DNA of 64,000 nucleotides from Anodontia alba. Lineage: Eukaryota; Mollusca; Bivalvia; Lucinida; Lucinidae. This document shows positions 48,273 to 57,850 of this stretch, piece by piece (the stretch's first letter is position 1; every line of letters begins with the position of its first letter). The position numbers and the translations under genes are program-made. The notes beneath the pieces were generated by a model. That model was given only the letters and a program-made list of their open reading frames with translations, was not told where the DNA came from and did not search any database. The stretch lies in the NCBI GenBank assembly GCA_964016985.1, contig OZ024830.1, forward strand, positions 63,256,550-63,320,549. The letters run 5' to 3'.

Positions 48273-48422
48273 TAATGCACCGGTCATTCGTAGCCCAGCC
48301 CCTATGAGGCAGGGAATAGTGGGGCTTTTAATTTTTCAGTTTTTAAAGCCCTGCTAAATGCACTTAAACCCCACTATCCCCGACCCAGTAGGGGCCAGAG
48401 ATTCAAATGACTGGTGCATAAT
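48273..48422. repeat. Foldback mini-element, ~58 bp arms
   Basis: Left arm 48273-48330 ('aatgcaccggtcattcgtag', 'gaatagtggggctttta') pairs with 48365-48422 ('taaaccccactatccccgac', 'aatgactggtgcat'), about 85% matched. It lies just upstream of the recombinase pseudogene. Confidence 0.8.
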
Positions 48423-48511
48423 GTGAGACCTACCAATAAGTACTTAGAACTGTAATTTTTTTTTTTTCTGTACAGAATGGCTTGCTGAATGAGACTTGAA
48501 TCCTAACTTTG

Positions 48512-49682
48512 AAATGGAATCTTTAGAATGGATCAACAATTCCCTGAAGTTCTTCTATGCAGAGGCAAGAACCAAGAAGGGGGAGAATTATTCAAAAAGT
48601 GCACTGATTGGAATGAGAGCAGCCATTGGCAGACATTTAAATTCCCCTCCATATGATAGAAAAGTGAATATAACAAAAGACACTGACTTCATGACATCTA
48701 ATCATGTACTTACAGGCCAGATTAAAAATCAAAAAAGGCAAGGTCTTGATGTAACTGCTCATAAGCAGCCTATATCAGAGGGTGATCTTAAAAAAAAAAA
48801 TGTATTCAACTGGTATTCTTTCCTCAAAGACAACACTGTCATTGCTGCGTAAAGTTTGGTTTGAGCTGACACTGCATTTTGGGAGGCGGGGCACTGAAGG
48901 TTTAACAACTCTTAAAAAGCAGTCATTTCAGGTTAAACAGGATGACAGTGGTAGCAATGACTTATAATGAGGCAGATAAAACGCATAAAGGAATAGATCA
49001 GAGGGTGTCAAATAAGAACCCAGGGATGTTTGCTGTTCCAGCTTTGGAAGAAGAATGCCCAGTAGACTCATTTGAACTTTACGTTAGTAAACTAAATCCT
49101 GATTGTGATGCTTTTTTTCAGCATCCAGTCTCTAAGGGTGTTGCAAGAGAAGATATATGGTATGCTAACAAACCCATTGGTTTGAACTACTTAAAGTCTA
49201 TGATGTCAAAAATCTCTGAAGCAGCAGGTTTGAGTCAGCGATATACTAATCATTGTATTAGGGGAAGTTCAGCAACCATACTAGGCCATGCTGGTCTTCC
49301 CAGTCAGGCCATAATGACTGTACCTGGTCACCGAAACGAAAGTTCACTGAAAAGTTATATCAATTCAACATCAGTTGCCCAGAAGGAAAAAATGTCAACA
49401 TTGCTTCAGTCTACTGCGACTGGCCTCAACATAAATAGTAAAGACCAGGAAGATAATCAGGCAGCATTGCATGTCCCACAGCAATCCAATAATCAGTTAG
49501 CACTGCCTGTCCCAAGTCAAAATTCAATGTCCACTGGTAATGCACAAAGCTCTTCAAGAAACCAAGTTGATATGAATATTCAAAGTGCTGTTACAAAGCA
49601 GTCTATGGATATGTCTGATTTTTTTAATTTACAGGGAGCAAGTCTAAATAATACTAGTTTTAACATTCATATACATAATTGA
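48512..49682 (+). pseudogene. Broken Crypton-derived tyrosine recombinase (DUF3504 class)
   Basis: Three frames join end to end: 48512-48793 (from MESLEWINNSLKFFYAEAR), 48782-48955 (KVWFELTLHFGRRGTEGL), and 48942-49682. The catalytic set is visible: Arg in FGRRG, HCIR (H104, R107 of the last segment), GHRNESSLKSY (H130, Y139). This matches the tyrosine recombinase core of Cryptons and the DUF3504 domain of ZMYM2/QRICH1-like proteins. The C-terminal 100 residues are a Gln/Asn/Ser-rich tail ending at 49682. The first frameshift is in a run of 11 A at 48789-48799 and could be a sequencing error; the second is near 48955. A splice-acceptor-like tract (T run, ctgtacag) precedes 48476, but all frames after it hit a stop soon. 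Flanked by SINEs on both sides. Confidence 0.85.
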
Positions 49683-49750
49683 TTAGTAAGGCACAATGAT
49701 CAATGAACAGTGATTTGTTGATGTTCGTAACTCGGTTCGTAAACAAACGT

Positions 49751-50053
49751 TTGTTTGTGTTGAGGTTTTACGGCCCAGTCAACCCAATGGGGTCATGTCG
49801 AGCGCGGTCAGTTTACCTAACCACACATTTACTGGGCAGGCTTAGTCCTCTTAGCGGTTTACCAGTATTGTGCACATTCTTTCGCCAGAAACTGACAACT
49901 GCCCTTCTTGAATCAGCGGAAGGGAGAGAATGACCGTAGAAAATATTTCATGATCAATCTCCACGTAAGAGTGTTGCCGACCTCGGCGGGGGTCGAACCC
50001 GCGACCTCCTGGTCTCCAGTCGGACGCGCATCCAACCGAGCCACCGAGGCCGG
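49751..50053 (-). mobile_element. Full-length tRNA-type SINE with 14 bp target-site duplication
   Basis: TCGTAAACAAACGT flanks it at 49737-49750 and 50054-50067. Minus-strand head 'cggcctcggtggctcggttg' contains box A (tggctcggttgg); box B is ggttcgacccc. The 303 bp unit ends '...aaacctcaacacaaaca'. It is the best-preserved copy in the window and the reference for the family. Confidence 0.96.
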
Positions 50054-50082
50054 TCGTAAACAAACGTGGGACAGTTACATTG

Positions 50083-50247
50083 TTATTTTCCTGTTTTATT
50101 CCTCTCCTCCTCGAGTTTAAGTCCATAGCGACACTCCAATTCCATGCATTCTGCAATTCTTTCATGAAGACAGGATAACATATATTTTTGTACAGCTATT
50201 ATTCTATATTTTAAATCGTCAGATGATTCGCATGAGTCTTCCGCCAT
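50083..50247 (-). CDS. Small 54-codon reading frame in non-repeat DNA, unknown
   Basis: On the minus strand an ATG at 50247 in the context caacATGGCGGAAG opens 54 codons to TAA at 50083. The product starts MAEDSCESSDDLKYRIIAVQ, continues with Cys-containing helical-looking sequence (KYMLSCLHERIAECMELECR) and ends KLEEERNKTGK. The acidic-Ser start, mix of charged residues and absence of repeats make it look more like a protein than the other short frames here. The start region resembles a YY1-type ATGGCGG and ETS GGAAG site, and 'ttacgtcac' (CRE-like) lies about 45-50 bp upstream, as at a TATA-less promoter. I do not recognise the protein; it may be a first exon, a relic, or chance. The SINE at 49751-50053 inserted just downstream. 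Confidence 0.35.
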   Translation of the reverse strand: MAEDSCESSDDLKYRIIAVQKYMLSCLHERIAECMELECRYGLKLEEERNKTGK

Positions 50248-50406
50248 GTTGAATATTGGTTATCGAACCTTGTATCTAGGTAACCGTGTGACGTAAAGCT
50301 CAGAGGAATAGTCAACTACCAAAGGGGAACTCAGGTAATAAGAATAATAATAAGAAGAAGAATACATCTCATTTATGCAAAATTTCACTCATTAAGGGGT
50401 GTTAGA

Positions 50407-50588
50407 AAAGAAATAAATTATTCCGTACCGTGCTCAAATGCCGCAGATAAAGCACAGTAGAGTTTGGGTTGTACCCATTTGAGCACAAGTGAGCGCAGCG
50501 AGCGAGTGCTCAAATGGGTACAACCCAAACTCAACTGTGCTTTATCTGGGGCATTTGAGCACGGTTCAGAATAATTTATTTCTTAAAT
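50407..50588. repeat. Foldback hairpin, ~80 bp arms
   Basis: Left 'aagaaataaattattccgta' and 'gtgctcaaatgccgcagata' pair with right 'tatctggggcatttgagcac' and 'cagaataatttatttctt'. Arms differ at only a few positions. The tip is 'gtgagcgcagcgagcgag', like that of 4475-4570. No protein; no target duplication established. Confidence 0.9.
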
Positions 50589-50772
50589 AAACTGCAAGTG
50601 GAATTACAAAATTTTTTTTTTTTAAAATTCATTGGGGCATAGCTCTGATATTTGGTGAACTGTAACCTAAGGTTAAAAAAAATGCAAGAAGAAATATTTT
50701 TGTAAACCTTTAACTTGTTTAATACTGATTTTATTTTTGTTCTTCAAGGGAGCCAACTCAGAAAGAAGAGTA

Positions 50773-50813
<41 letters not shown>

Positions 50814-51862
50814 AAAAAGAATTATGTTTAGAAGTTTTGATATTAGTCAAGCTTCTTAATTCTGTATCATTTAATAAATGTATTTATACAGATTTAATTA
50901 TGGCAACATTTCCTTGCAAATCTAATAAAAGAAGATGTTAAAAAAAATCAATATCTTGCCTATATGACCATAACTTTAGTTATTTGCAAAAAATATGCCT
51001 ATTATAAAATAAAATTTGCACACTATTACCTCTAATCAATATGCTGCAAAAAGTTTACAGAAACTTTCAAAAATATTTGGTGCACTGTAACCTCGAAATA
51101 ATATGTGCTGCTCCACATCATCGTGTAACTATTTATGAAGTTTCAGCTTGATCAGATGTAAACTGTAGGAGGATTTAGCCGGAAAAAAAAAATTAATAGA
51201 AATTTTCAATGGGGTTTAACTCTGCTAATATTTAGTGGACTGTAACCTTGAAAAAATATGTGCTGCTCCATATCATGGTCTAACTACAAATTAAGTTTCA
51301 GCTTGATCGGATGTAAACTGTAGGAGGAGTTAGCCGGAAACGAAAAGTTTACTGAAATTTTCAAAGGGGCATAACTCTGCTAATATTTGGTGGACTGTAA
51401 CCTCGAAACAATATACACTGCTCCACATCATGGTCTATTAACTATACATGAAGTTTCAGCTTGATTGGATGCAAACTGTAGAAGGATTTAGTCAGAAACG
51501 AAAAATTAATAGACATTTTCAAAGGGGTATAACTCTGCTAATATTTGGTGGACTGTAACCTTGAAACAATATGCACTGCTCAACATCATGGTCTAACTAT
51601 ACATGAAGTTTCAGCTTGATCTGATGTAAAATGTAGGAGGAGTTAACCGGAAATGAAAAGTTCACAGAAATTTTCTAAGGGGCATAACTCTGCAAACATT
51701 TGGTGGACTGTAACCCCGAAACAATATGCACTGCGCCACATCATGGTCTAACTATATACCAAGTTTCAGCTTGATCAGATGGAAACTGTAGGAGGAGTTA
51801 GCCGGAAACGAAAAAGTTTACGGACGGACGGACGCCATACCTCGTAACATAATACATCCAGT
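50589..51862 (+). mobile_element. Pearl/HINE-like element, family K copy 1, 5'-truncated
   Basis: About six ~155 bp units ('tggtggactgtaacctcg', 'ctgctccacatcatggtcta', 'aagtttcagcttgatcgga', 'aaaggggcataactctgcta') end in a short ACGG run (51822-51832). The head present in K2 is absent; the sequence begins at 'actgcaagtggaattac', next to the foldback. An A run of ~37 bases lies at 50774-50810. Confidence 0.7.
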
Positions 51863-52202
51863 TTTTCAAATGGGCGTATAAAAACAAATTCTAATGCTGT
51901 TTTCATCCCATCCTTGTAAAAATTGGGGCCTAAACATCTTTTTTAAAGCTATGTCAAAAAATATTGCCAGCATACATACCCAGCCTCTGAGAAATTGTCT
52001 AGGAGTACACACAAACACAGTTGGAAATGTATGAGCAAAACAACTCCATGGAATATCTAACCATGATATGTATTTTCTAATTATACTGGTACTTTCTAGA
52101 GTGAAAATAGATATATCTGCAACAAAACAGAAAGAATTTACAGAATGACAACAAGTAAATAGCATGGCAAATTTACAAAATCTTTGAAGAATACATGATA
52201 TA

Positions 52203-52555
52203 CAGTCGAACTTCGATGGCTCGAACCCCTTTGGGACCATGAAAATTTGTTTGAGACAGGGGTAGTTTGAGCCACAGAGGGTCACTATTTGTGCCATAAC
52301 AGGAGGCATAATGGAGATAATCGTGGCTATCTTTTAGGTGTTCTATATTATAAACATATGCTGTGTGTAATTAGAATTGCCTCATCGAGGCAATTCTAAT
52401 GAGTGCACACAGCATACATTTGGAAGATAAAAGAAGAAAATCTCCCTAAATTATCCGTTTATCATATCTGGAGGAAATTTCTGTGGACTCAAAAAAATGT
52501 TCGACTTATCCTTGGTAAACAAGCCATCGGGGTTCGAGCCATTGAAGGTCTACTA
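52203..52555. mobile_element. TA-flanked mini-element with inner hairpin, 353 bp
   Basis: TA at 52201-52202 and 52556-52557. Ends CAGTCGAACTTCGATGGCTC and GAGCCATTGAAGGTCTACTA are inverted repeats (about 80%). The inside has a second hairpin at about 52355-52425 (ttagaattgcctcatcgagg). CAGT-like ends and TA suggest a pogo/Tigger-type non-autonomous element. Confidence 0.75.
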
Positions 52556-52764
52556 TAGCTAATTGCTTTTTACCTCTGAACACTGTATTTACCCTCAGTA
52601 TTCCTTACTCCTTACTATAATAATCTTAAAGCCAAAGCAAAACTATAAGTGTAGATACCCAGGAAATGCCACAATCATTAAGTACAGCCTTCCTAAGGTA
52701 ACAAAAGAAGGAGAGATAAGGAACAAATAATGACAAAACAAATGCCACATATGAAACCATCATA

Positions 52765-52984
52765 CACTACAACCTCTTTATAACACGGTTCGTTGTTACA
52801 CGGTTTTGGATATAACACGGTTCAAAGACGGATCCCAAATATGTACAGTTTATATTGAAAAATGACCATAATGGTCATTTTTTCAATATAATCTATACAT
52901 TTTTGTTTGGATATAACACGGTTATTTAACTAACACGGTTTATGATATGGACACCAACAATAGTGTTATAAAGAGGTCAGGGTG
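52765..52984. mobile_element. TA-flanked foldback mini-element, 220 bp
   Basis: TA at 52763-52764 and 52985-52986. Ends CACTACAACCTCTTTATAAC and GTTATAAAGAGGTCAGGGTG. The centre is AATGACCATaATGGTCATT within a longer palindrome. Same family as 46518-46733. It abuts the tail of the LINE relic. Confidence 0.85.
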
Positions 52985-53014
52985 TAATATCATATATCAT
53001 AATCAGATTTTTGA

Positions 53015-55250
53015 TTAAAGTGCAGGTACAGGGGCAACATCCACATCAGTGGGCCCCCTTCCAGATAGCTGGCTTGCTGCATGCATGGCAGATCTCACAC
53101 CAGATCTCCAGGTATGTCTATCATGAGGGTTGATAGCCGAGAGCATCCACCCTCTGCAATCCCTCTCTGTCAGCTGCTTCCATGTCATCTTGGGCCTCCC
53201 ATGCCCATGCGTTCCATCAACCTGTATGTCAAAGGCTGTCTTGACTGCACCACTGGAGCATTCCACATGTCCATACCATCAGTCTTCTCTCCTTCAGAAT
53301 GAGGTCCAGATCCTCAATGCCAAGCTGCACAAGTAGCTCACTGGACCTGGTGGTGACAATGTCTTGCAGTCTGACATTGCAGATCTGTCTGATCATTGCC
53401 CTGTCATTTCGCTGTAGAGGCTGGAGGTTTGGCTTTGCCAATGGCCAAGTCTCACTGGTATGGAGCATTGCGCTCTGCACACAAGAGCTGTACACACGGC
53501 CACGTGTTCTGAAAGAAAAGTGGAGTGAAGAGAGATCTGGTAGCAGATCCTTGACTGTCTTCCAGGCGGTTTTCACACGTGTTGTGATTGGAAGTTCACA
53601 GCCACCTGCTTCTGACAGCATGTCTCCTAGGTAGCAAAAAGGAAGCTACCACCTCCAGCTTGTCAGGTCTGACCTGGATTCCTTCTGCGGTCTGCCATCC
53701 AAGGGGCAGTTCCCTGGCACCATGTACATCTGTAGTCAGGGTCCTTTGTCAAGCGCTGGAGCTCGCTGCATTTCTTGTGCACCCAGTGCTTGCAGCCATT
53801 GCAGAAGATGCTGTTGCTGCCCACTCCAGTGCAACAGACGGTGCATGGAAACTCGCCTGAACTCTGCAGGAGGTACAGGCCCGTACCGCAGATCATGATC
53901 TTTGTCTTATCTCAGTCCTTTCTTCTTCATTGCTTCTTTCCAAGTCAAGAGCCTCCTGACACATTCTTCAAGCGACTCGGCAATGATAACAAGGTCATCA
54001 GCATAGAGGTCCTCCCACTGGACCCCCGAGCAGAACTCTCGTGATAAGGCTTCAAGCAAAATGATGAAGAGCAGTGGGCTGAGTACTGAGCCTTGGCGAA
54101 CACCGACCTTCACTTCAAACTCTTTACTGTACCCCTCACCAACACGGACATGGCTCCACGCATTTGCATACACCAGTCGCACAATCCACTCCTCCACACC
54201 AAGTTTTCTCAGCGCCCACCAGATGACCTACTGAGGTACTCCATCAAATGCCTTCTCCAGGTCTACGAAAGCCATGTAGAGTCTCTTGTTGGAAGCTAGA
54301 TACGTCTCTTGCAGCTGCCTGACAACAAAGATTACGTCTGTAGTGTCTCTGCCTGGGACAAAGCCAAACTAGGAATCGTCGATTGACACCAACTGTCTGA
54401 TGACAATCCTCTCCAGGACTTTCATGACCTGCTCTGTGAGCTTGAGACCATGGTAGTTGCCCCTTTCCAATGCATCCCCCTTTCCCTTGTAGAGGTAGAC
54501 AATGGAACTCTGCTCCCAGTCAGAGGGTACCTTACCATCACAAATGATTGCTGCTGCAAGGCCACGGATCATGGAGGCACCCATGTCACTGGCTGCTCGT
54601 ATCATCTCCACCACTATGCCTGATGGGCCCGGTGCTCTGCCAGCCTTCATCTGTGAGATAGCCTTCTTAACCATATCGATGGTGATTGGGATGGGTGGGC
54701 CTTCCATTGGTGGTTGATATGACAGGTGGTCTGGGTCCCAGTCACTCAACGTTGAGAAGCCTTTGGTAGTGCTCTAGCCAAGCCTTCTGCTTTGAGTTTT
54801 GGCTCACTGACATCTCTCCTGCATCATTCTTCACTGGTTTGTCACCAACAACATCAGTGTTCTCTCTTCTAAACTGGTTAGCAAGGTGGTAGACTTCTGA
54901 AGACTTGGGGTCAATATTCTCGTAGACCTTGTCGGCTTTTTGACGAGCATGGTGCACTGCATGTCTGGCATTTTGTTTGGCTGCATCGTATGATGCCCTA
55001 GTGCCTTTATCAGCCTTCCAGGCCTTGAAAGCTTTGCGCTTGGCAGCAATGGCCTTTTCCCCGTGTTCATTCCACCACCAGGTTTCACGATGCCAATGGT
55101 GGGGCCGAGTTGTGCCACACACCTTCTCAGTTGTCTTGAGCAGTCCAGTCTTGATGTTGTTCCAGATATCCTCAGTGGCCCCATCAGCTACACATGCAAA
55201 TGTGATCACATGCAAGTTGAAGACCTGGAAACCATCAGCACACAAACTTA
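53015..55250 (-). pseudogene. 5'-truncated LINE: reverse transcriptase with inserted PHD-like finger
   Basis: Minus-strand pieces in order: linker with HRETWWWNEHGEKAIAAKRK (55245-54742); KAGRAPGPSGIVVEMIRA; FGFVPGRDTT; VDLEKAFD (RT motif A); VGVRQGSVLSPLLFIILLEA (motif B); LYADDLVI (motif C, YADD at 53994-54005); a Cys/His cluster CTVCCTGVGS...CNGCKHWVHKKC...CTWCQG (53663-53896); CYLGDMLSEAGG; and GRPKMTWKQLTERDCR near the end, stop at 53015. The endonuclease domain is missing, as in ordinary 5'-truncated LINE copies. Breaks: 2 bp loss near 54750, CAG-to-TAG at 54369-54371, AAG/TAG at 54228-54230, frameshifts near 53900 and 53660, and others near 53300. Jockey/CR1-like non-LTR group by motif style; clade not fixed. 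Confidence 0.88.
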
Positions 55251-55293
55251 GAAGATCTATGAATGATCAGTTGGGAAACTTCTGAGGGCTTAA

Positions 55294-55739
55294 CTCTTTC
55301 ACTGCCATCAGCGATAATAATAGGCTATTGCAAACAGCATAGGTCAAGAGGAGACGGCTCATAATGAGCCGTCTCATCTGGATCAATGCTGTATGACGTT
55401 CAGTCTTTCAACTTTACATATAAACTTCTTTCCTAGCAATAGTTTGTTTTAAAAAAAAACAAAACAAAACTAGAAATGTGTCCACAGTACACGGATGCCT
55501 CCACTGTGGGGTACCTGACTATAAAACTGCAAAATTCTACCTGGTACAAATGCCTTAACCAGAGTCTAACAGGATCACGTACATACGTAAGTACGTACAC
55601 AGATTCGTACAGAAGGACGTACATTCGTAAGCACGTACCCATGTATGGAAAACCAAAAAACTATATGCCCCCGCCATCATCCGATGTTGGGGCATAAAAA
55701 CAGACGACAAATGTCGTCTGAAATCTGGCAGTGAAAGAG
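55294..55739. mobile_element. TTAA-flanked mini-element, 446 bp, with inner insertion
   Basis: TTAA at 55290-55293 and 55740-55743. The ends are CTCTTTCACTGCCA and TGGCAGTGAAAGAG, perfect 14 bp inverted repeats. A hairpin 'gagacggctcataatgagcc/gtctc' lies at 55350-55378. The part from about 55470 to 55697 looks like a separate pearl-type insert: 'actagaaatgtgtccacagt' start, CGTA-rich repeat, and 'atgcccccgccatc...gatgttggggcataa' end. Confidence 0.85.
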
Positions 55740-55743
55740 TTAA

Positions 55744-56165
55744 ACTACTTTTATTCACAGGAAACCTCACCTTAATTCTTATGCAGCTCCAAATTACAAA
55801 TTTATGTTTGGTCTGCATAGGAGTAGCTCATCTGTGAATGTGATGAAACTCATATAATCAAAACCACTGTGATGAAACAAAGCAATGGGATCAATAGCGA
55901 TCTGAAGCCAGAAGACAAGAAAACCACAAACAGGACCTCGGTGGGCCCGCCCACAGACACTGATAGTCCATTTTGGTATCTGGTGATGCGTCTAAATTGA
56001 TATGACAGAATGGCAATCGGTGCTAACCCTGATCAAATTGTTCCTTTAGGAGCAGTTTAATCTGGGAGGGTTTGTTCAGGCTTGTCTGTCCCTGTAATCA
56101 GGGTAAATATGGTTAAATAATAGCACACAGTAGCCATAATTAATTATCTCCATTACTTCAATTAA
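55744..56165. other. Unassigned stretch
   Basis: No gene or clear repeat recognised. Confidence 0.5.
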
Positions 56166-57091
56166 CCCTTAAAGCACTAATCAAAACTGAGGCAAATAGT
56201 GTTTTTGTTGTTGTTGTTTTTTGTGTGTGTTTGTGTTTTCTGTTTTGTTTTTGTTTGTATTTTTCAAAGAAAATAAGGCTGCCTCACAGGAAGTGCCAAT
56301 TCTTATTTTCTCTAAAAACCAGAGCTGTCAGAGGATCTGACTATAGCCCCGCTGCAGTGCTATCAGAGCTTTCTAGCTTTCATAGTTAAAATCTGTTACA
56401 AAAATTTTCAAGAATGGCAAAATTTGGAAACCTACCAAGGGTTACTAGCTCTTGGCCACCGATTTTGCCACTACTCCTTCATAGGACCACAAACATTAAA
56501 GGTATAAAGCAAAATGCATTTAAATTTTTCGAAAACCTACCAAAGGACGTAACTCCAAGACTTATGGACCCCTGACCCTTATTCTGGTACACACGATACA
56601 TTCAGTCCTGTCCATGTTTATACGAACTTTCAGCTTTCTAGCTTTCTTAATTCCTGAGTAATCTGTTACAAAAATTTCAAGAATGGCAAAATTTGAAAAC
56701 CTACCAAGGGACATAATGCCAAGAGTTATGGGCCCTTGGCCACTATTCTGCCATTACATCATCCTTACCTTAGAAACAAAGTGTTGTATAAATTTCATTG
56801 AAGTAGAATCACAAATACACTGCAACACCGTTATTACGCGGTCCCTTATAACGCGGAAACCGTTATAACGCGGTAGGTCTGTGGCTCCCATTTTTTGTGC
56901 AGTTTTTCCCCAATTTTGAAAGTTTTGCCCTTTTTCCGCGGAACTCAGCAGTCAAAAAGATCGTTAGTCTCGCGGATTTACACATTCTGTTTTACCAAAG
57001 TTGTCATCGGTATTTTGCCTTTTGGCTATTTCAGACACAAAATAGGTGTCATATTTTTCATTCATCTACCTGGTGACCGATAAAAGTTTAA

Positions 57092-57317
57092 CCCTTAAAG
57101 CGCCAGTCACAACTGCAGCAGAAAAAAAAATTTACTTTTATTTATTATTTTATTTTTTTTTCAGAAAATAAAGTCTTGACATTTCAGGTGAGTCATCTGC
57201 CAAGCAGACGATTCACATGAAACGTCATGACTTGAATGATGCTCTGAAAAATAAATGGTAATAAATAAAAAATTCAAAATGTTGTCTGCTACAATTTTTT
57301 GCTTAGCGCTTTAAAGG
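57092..57317. mobile_element. TTAA-type mini-element, 226 bp
   Basis: TTAA at 57088-57091; the right duplicate has become TTAG (57318-57321). Ends CCCTTAAAGCGCCAGTCAC and GCTTAGCGCTTTAAAGG. The central hairpin includes 'tcatctgccaagcagacga'. Same family as 29632. Confidence 0.85.
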
Positions 57318-57446
57318 TTAGTTTAAATGGTAGCTGTCAATCAGCTCTTTGATCTTGCCTGCAGTAACGGTAAATGACCTCGTGTCATTTATGAGTGAAA
57401 CCTGAGCAGAAAAATCCTTTGATGTTATCCTAGTTTGTGAACACAT

Positions 57447-57664
57447 TTGACCCATAAAGTGCCAAGCAAAATTTGTGGTAGACGACAATCTGAATTTATT
57501 TTCCCTATTTTCAGAGAAAACAAGTGTTGACATTTCATGTGAATTGTCTGCCAAGACGATTCACATGAAATGCCAGGACTTGTTTTCTGTGGCTAATAAA
57601 AAAAAAAAAAAAAAAAAAAAAATAGTCAAAATTGTTGTCTGCTGCAGTTGTGATTGGCGATTCA
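57447..57664. mobile_element. TTAA-type mini-element, decayed ends
   Basis: It starts 'gacccataaagtgccaagca' and ends 'gcagttgtgattggcgattc'. The central hairpin is TTCATGTGAATtGTCTGCC with GACGATTCACATGAA. Terminal TTAA is lost on both sides. A 24-base A run lies at 57599-57622. Confidence 0.7.
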
Positions 57665-57732
57665 TATAGATGAGCTGCCGAAATAATAAAAAAAAAAATG
57701 CCCAAGAGTGTAAAATGTATAACTTCATTTAA

Positions 57733-57850
57733 CCCTTAGAGTGCCAATCACAACTGCAGTAGAAAACAATTTTACTTTTATTTTTTTTTCAGAGAATAGT
57801 CTTGACATTTCATGTGAATCATCAGCCGATGATTGACATGAATGGTAACT
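57733..57850. mobile_element. TTAA-type mini-element, 3' part lost
   Basis: TTAA at 57729-57732 then CCCTTAGAGTGCCAATCAC and 'acaactgcagtagaaaac'; the right half fades after 'attgacatgaatgg' near 57850. Confidence 0.7.

Noticed and set aside
49751..50053. Possible tRNA gene from A and B boxes
   Set aside because: It is the head of a SINE with body, tail and target duplication; no cloverleaf with a full acceptor stem is evident.
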